Made by a program: the position numbers and the translations under genes | Shown: positions 62,866-64,000 of the stretch, piece by piece | Layout: the number at the start of each line of letters is the position of its first letter | How positions within the stretch are numbered: the first letter of the stretch is position 1 | The notes under the pieces: model-generated | Told to the model about the DNA's origin: nothing | Database searches by the model: none | Seen by the model: the letters and a program-made list of their open reading frames with translations, nothing else | Assembly: GCA_001600355.1 (NCBI GenBank) | Contig: BCJU01000001.1 | Span: 4,402,013-4,466,012, forward strand | DNA from: Meira nashicola | Lineage: Eukaryota > Basidiomycota > Exobasidiomycetes > Exobasidiales > Brachybasidiaceae | DNA: 64,000 nt | Direction of reading: 5' to 3'

Positions 62866-63009
62866 TTTCATGCATTTGTACATATGTATACACTCACGCA
62901 TACATTCATGCATACACTCACACTCCTTTGTTTACCTTCACTGTGTAAGAAAGCTCATTGTCATTAAAGGTCATCATGGAAAATTAGGATACTTGTCGAC
63001 ATTAAAGGT

Positions 63010-64000
63010 CTAGCAACAACCACCACCACCGCCACCTCCATCTCCTCCACCACCACCACCACCGCCACCACCACCTCCGCCGCCACCATCACCACCACTA
63101 TATCCTCCTCCGCCTCCGCCTCCTCCACCAGAACCATCGTTGGTTGAGATATTGTTGAATGGTGCACAAGTAACAAAAGGTAAAGGATGATAATCCATTA
63201 TTTGAGATCTTCCTCCCGTTCTTTCATTTATTGAACGATCACGTAAATATTGTCTTATATAATTTCGTTTAAATCGATCGGCAGCATCATATCCACGAAT
63301 CATGTAAGAAATGAAAAACATCCATAAACCAACAAAGATTACCACAAACATCGAAATCGAAACTACCAATGGCCATGCATAATTGCTAAGTGTTAAAGGT
63401 TTGTTTGAAGGATCGGCAGTGTCTATATATCCAGACAATTGTCAGTAAAATAAGTCTGTTTAACGTTTAATTTTTGCCAACTTACATGTGTATGGCCTGC
63501 TGGAAGGAGTTCCGCCACAGAAAAGTTTTTCCCAAGTAGAGAACAAAGAAGTACTCTTACCACATGCGCCTGCATTCAAGAAAGATTGAAGATCACGGAA
63601 ATTGCTTCCTTGAATACCGATTGCAGCTCTGGAAGAAAAGAAAAGAAGAGGTTAGTTAGATATTTCTTCTCTTCCACAAGAAAAACATACTCACAATGAC
63701 ATGATCCATAACGGTATTATGAGCCAAATCCATAACCCACCCAATGCGGCAGGAGTTAATAAATTGCAAGCTCTTATTAATCTACTTTGGCTTTCTTCTT
63801 TTTGTATTTGTGCTTCTTCTTCTGCTTCATTTTCGCTCGTTCGAATGGAAAATATGAATCTTGCCGGTGTTTGTTGTTCCGAATAAGGTGGTGGTGAATC
63901 TGCCTTATTTTCTTCTTCTGCGTTTAGATCATTTCTTGTTAAAGTACGATTAGGATTCAAAGATTTCCATGCGATTGTTAAATTGATGAAAAATTGTAAT
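63010..64000 (-). CDS. Membrane protein with Gly-rich tail ending in CysCys, 5' end beyond right edge
   Basis: Three exons visible: from the window edge to 63695, 63628-63486 and 63422-63010. Introns have GTGAGT/GTAAGT starts and CAG/TAG ends, and the frame is kept. The N-terminus is missing (the frame is open to the edge, with LQFFINLTIAW). A Pro/Tyr motif PPPYSEQ, a span around GLWIWLIIPLWIMSL, a Cys-bearing segment between CGKSTS and LFCGG, a second span (VVSISMFVVIFVGLWMFFISYMI) and RFKRNYIRQYLRDR follow. The last 45 residues are almost all Gly with a CC end. PPxY is a docking site for Rsp5-type ubiquitin ligases. Family unknown. Confidence 0.75.

Larger units (their letters stand above)
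62489..63009. other. Intergenic with a direct repeat
   Basis: 520 bases. Contains a TATATAAG box (minus strand, 62546-62553) upstream of the LURP-one-like gene, a GCGCAGCGCT word (62793-62802), TTTAGCGTG (62754-62762), GCATACAT words (62618-62625 reverse, 62898-62905) and a 26-base tandem repeat at 62814-62865. Confidence 0.55.

Noticed and set aside
62964..63176. Valine/glutamate-rich open frame on the minus strand
   Set aside because: A shifted reading of the glycine codon run in the membrane protein gene.
1..64000. tRNA genes, transposons or a secondary-metabolite cluster
   Set aside because: No tRNA B-box with a matching cloverleaf, no transposase or reverse transcriptase motifs, no long terminal repeats, and no backbone synthase near the P450 or the Zn2Cys6 factor.

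Overview
The window is nuclear DNA of an intron-poor, AT-rich fungus. Genes are dense and on both strands. Introns are short (about 60-90 bases) with GTGAGT/GTAAGT-type 5' sites and AG 3' ends. The gene set (fungal Zn2Cys6 regulator, chitin deacetylase with a GPI-type tail, JEN-type carboxylate permease, DUF3292 and GRDP-like proteins, polygalactosaminidase-like GH114 enzymes) is that of a dikaryotic fungus. A basidiomycete, perhaps from a smut or rust-side yeast lineage, is my best guess, but no gene here settles the phylum. I see no rRNA, tRNA, CRISPR array or transposon.

Layout. 1-0.3 kb: start of a small DUF1772-like gene running off the left edge. 0.9-5 kb: tandem membrane-anchored GH114 proteins and an FAD amine oxidase. 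5-16 kb: a TDT-type carboxylate/sulfite transporter, enoyl-CoA hydratase, zinc alcohol/formaldehyde-type dehydrogenase, a divergent GFA-fold protein, a UBE2O-like E2 and an MFS transporter. 16.5-21.5 kb: a GRDP-like protein with a Gly/Cys tail and a sugar transporter broken by a homopolymer frameshift. 22.7-33.2 kb: two paralogous alpha/beta hydrolases with PTS1-like ends flanking an MCT-type transporter, a chitin deacetylase and a prolyl oligopeptidase. 33-41 kb: a small conserved protein, two multi-spanning receptor-like proteins, a Ni/Co transporter and two small membrane proteins. 42-53 kb: JEN-type permease, cytochrome P450, DUF3292 protein, GT32-like glycosyltransferase and a succinyl-CoA ligase beta-like protein with a degraded ATP-grasp part. 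53-64 kb: a membrane protein with a long low-complexity tail, three more receptor-like paralogs (one frameshifted), a Zn2Cys6 factor, a LURP-one/tubby-like protein and a glycine-rich membrane protein running off the right edge.

Together many genes suit uptake and oxidation of organic acids, fatty acids and small aldehydes (TDT, MCT and JEN transporters, enoyl-CoA hydratase, P450, peroxisome-type hydrolases, dehydrogenase), plus remodelling of extracellular amino-sugar polymers (GH114, chitin deacetylase). The least explained element is the five-member family of roughly seven-span membrane proteins in two clusters (34.7-37.2 and 55.6-59.2 kb), three of which share a GGCGCCG element upstream. 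Several short GC-rich words recur in the AT-rich intergenic DNA and deserve a genome-wide check.
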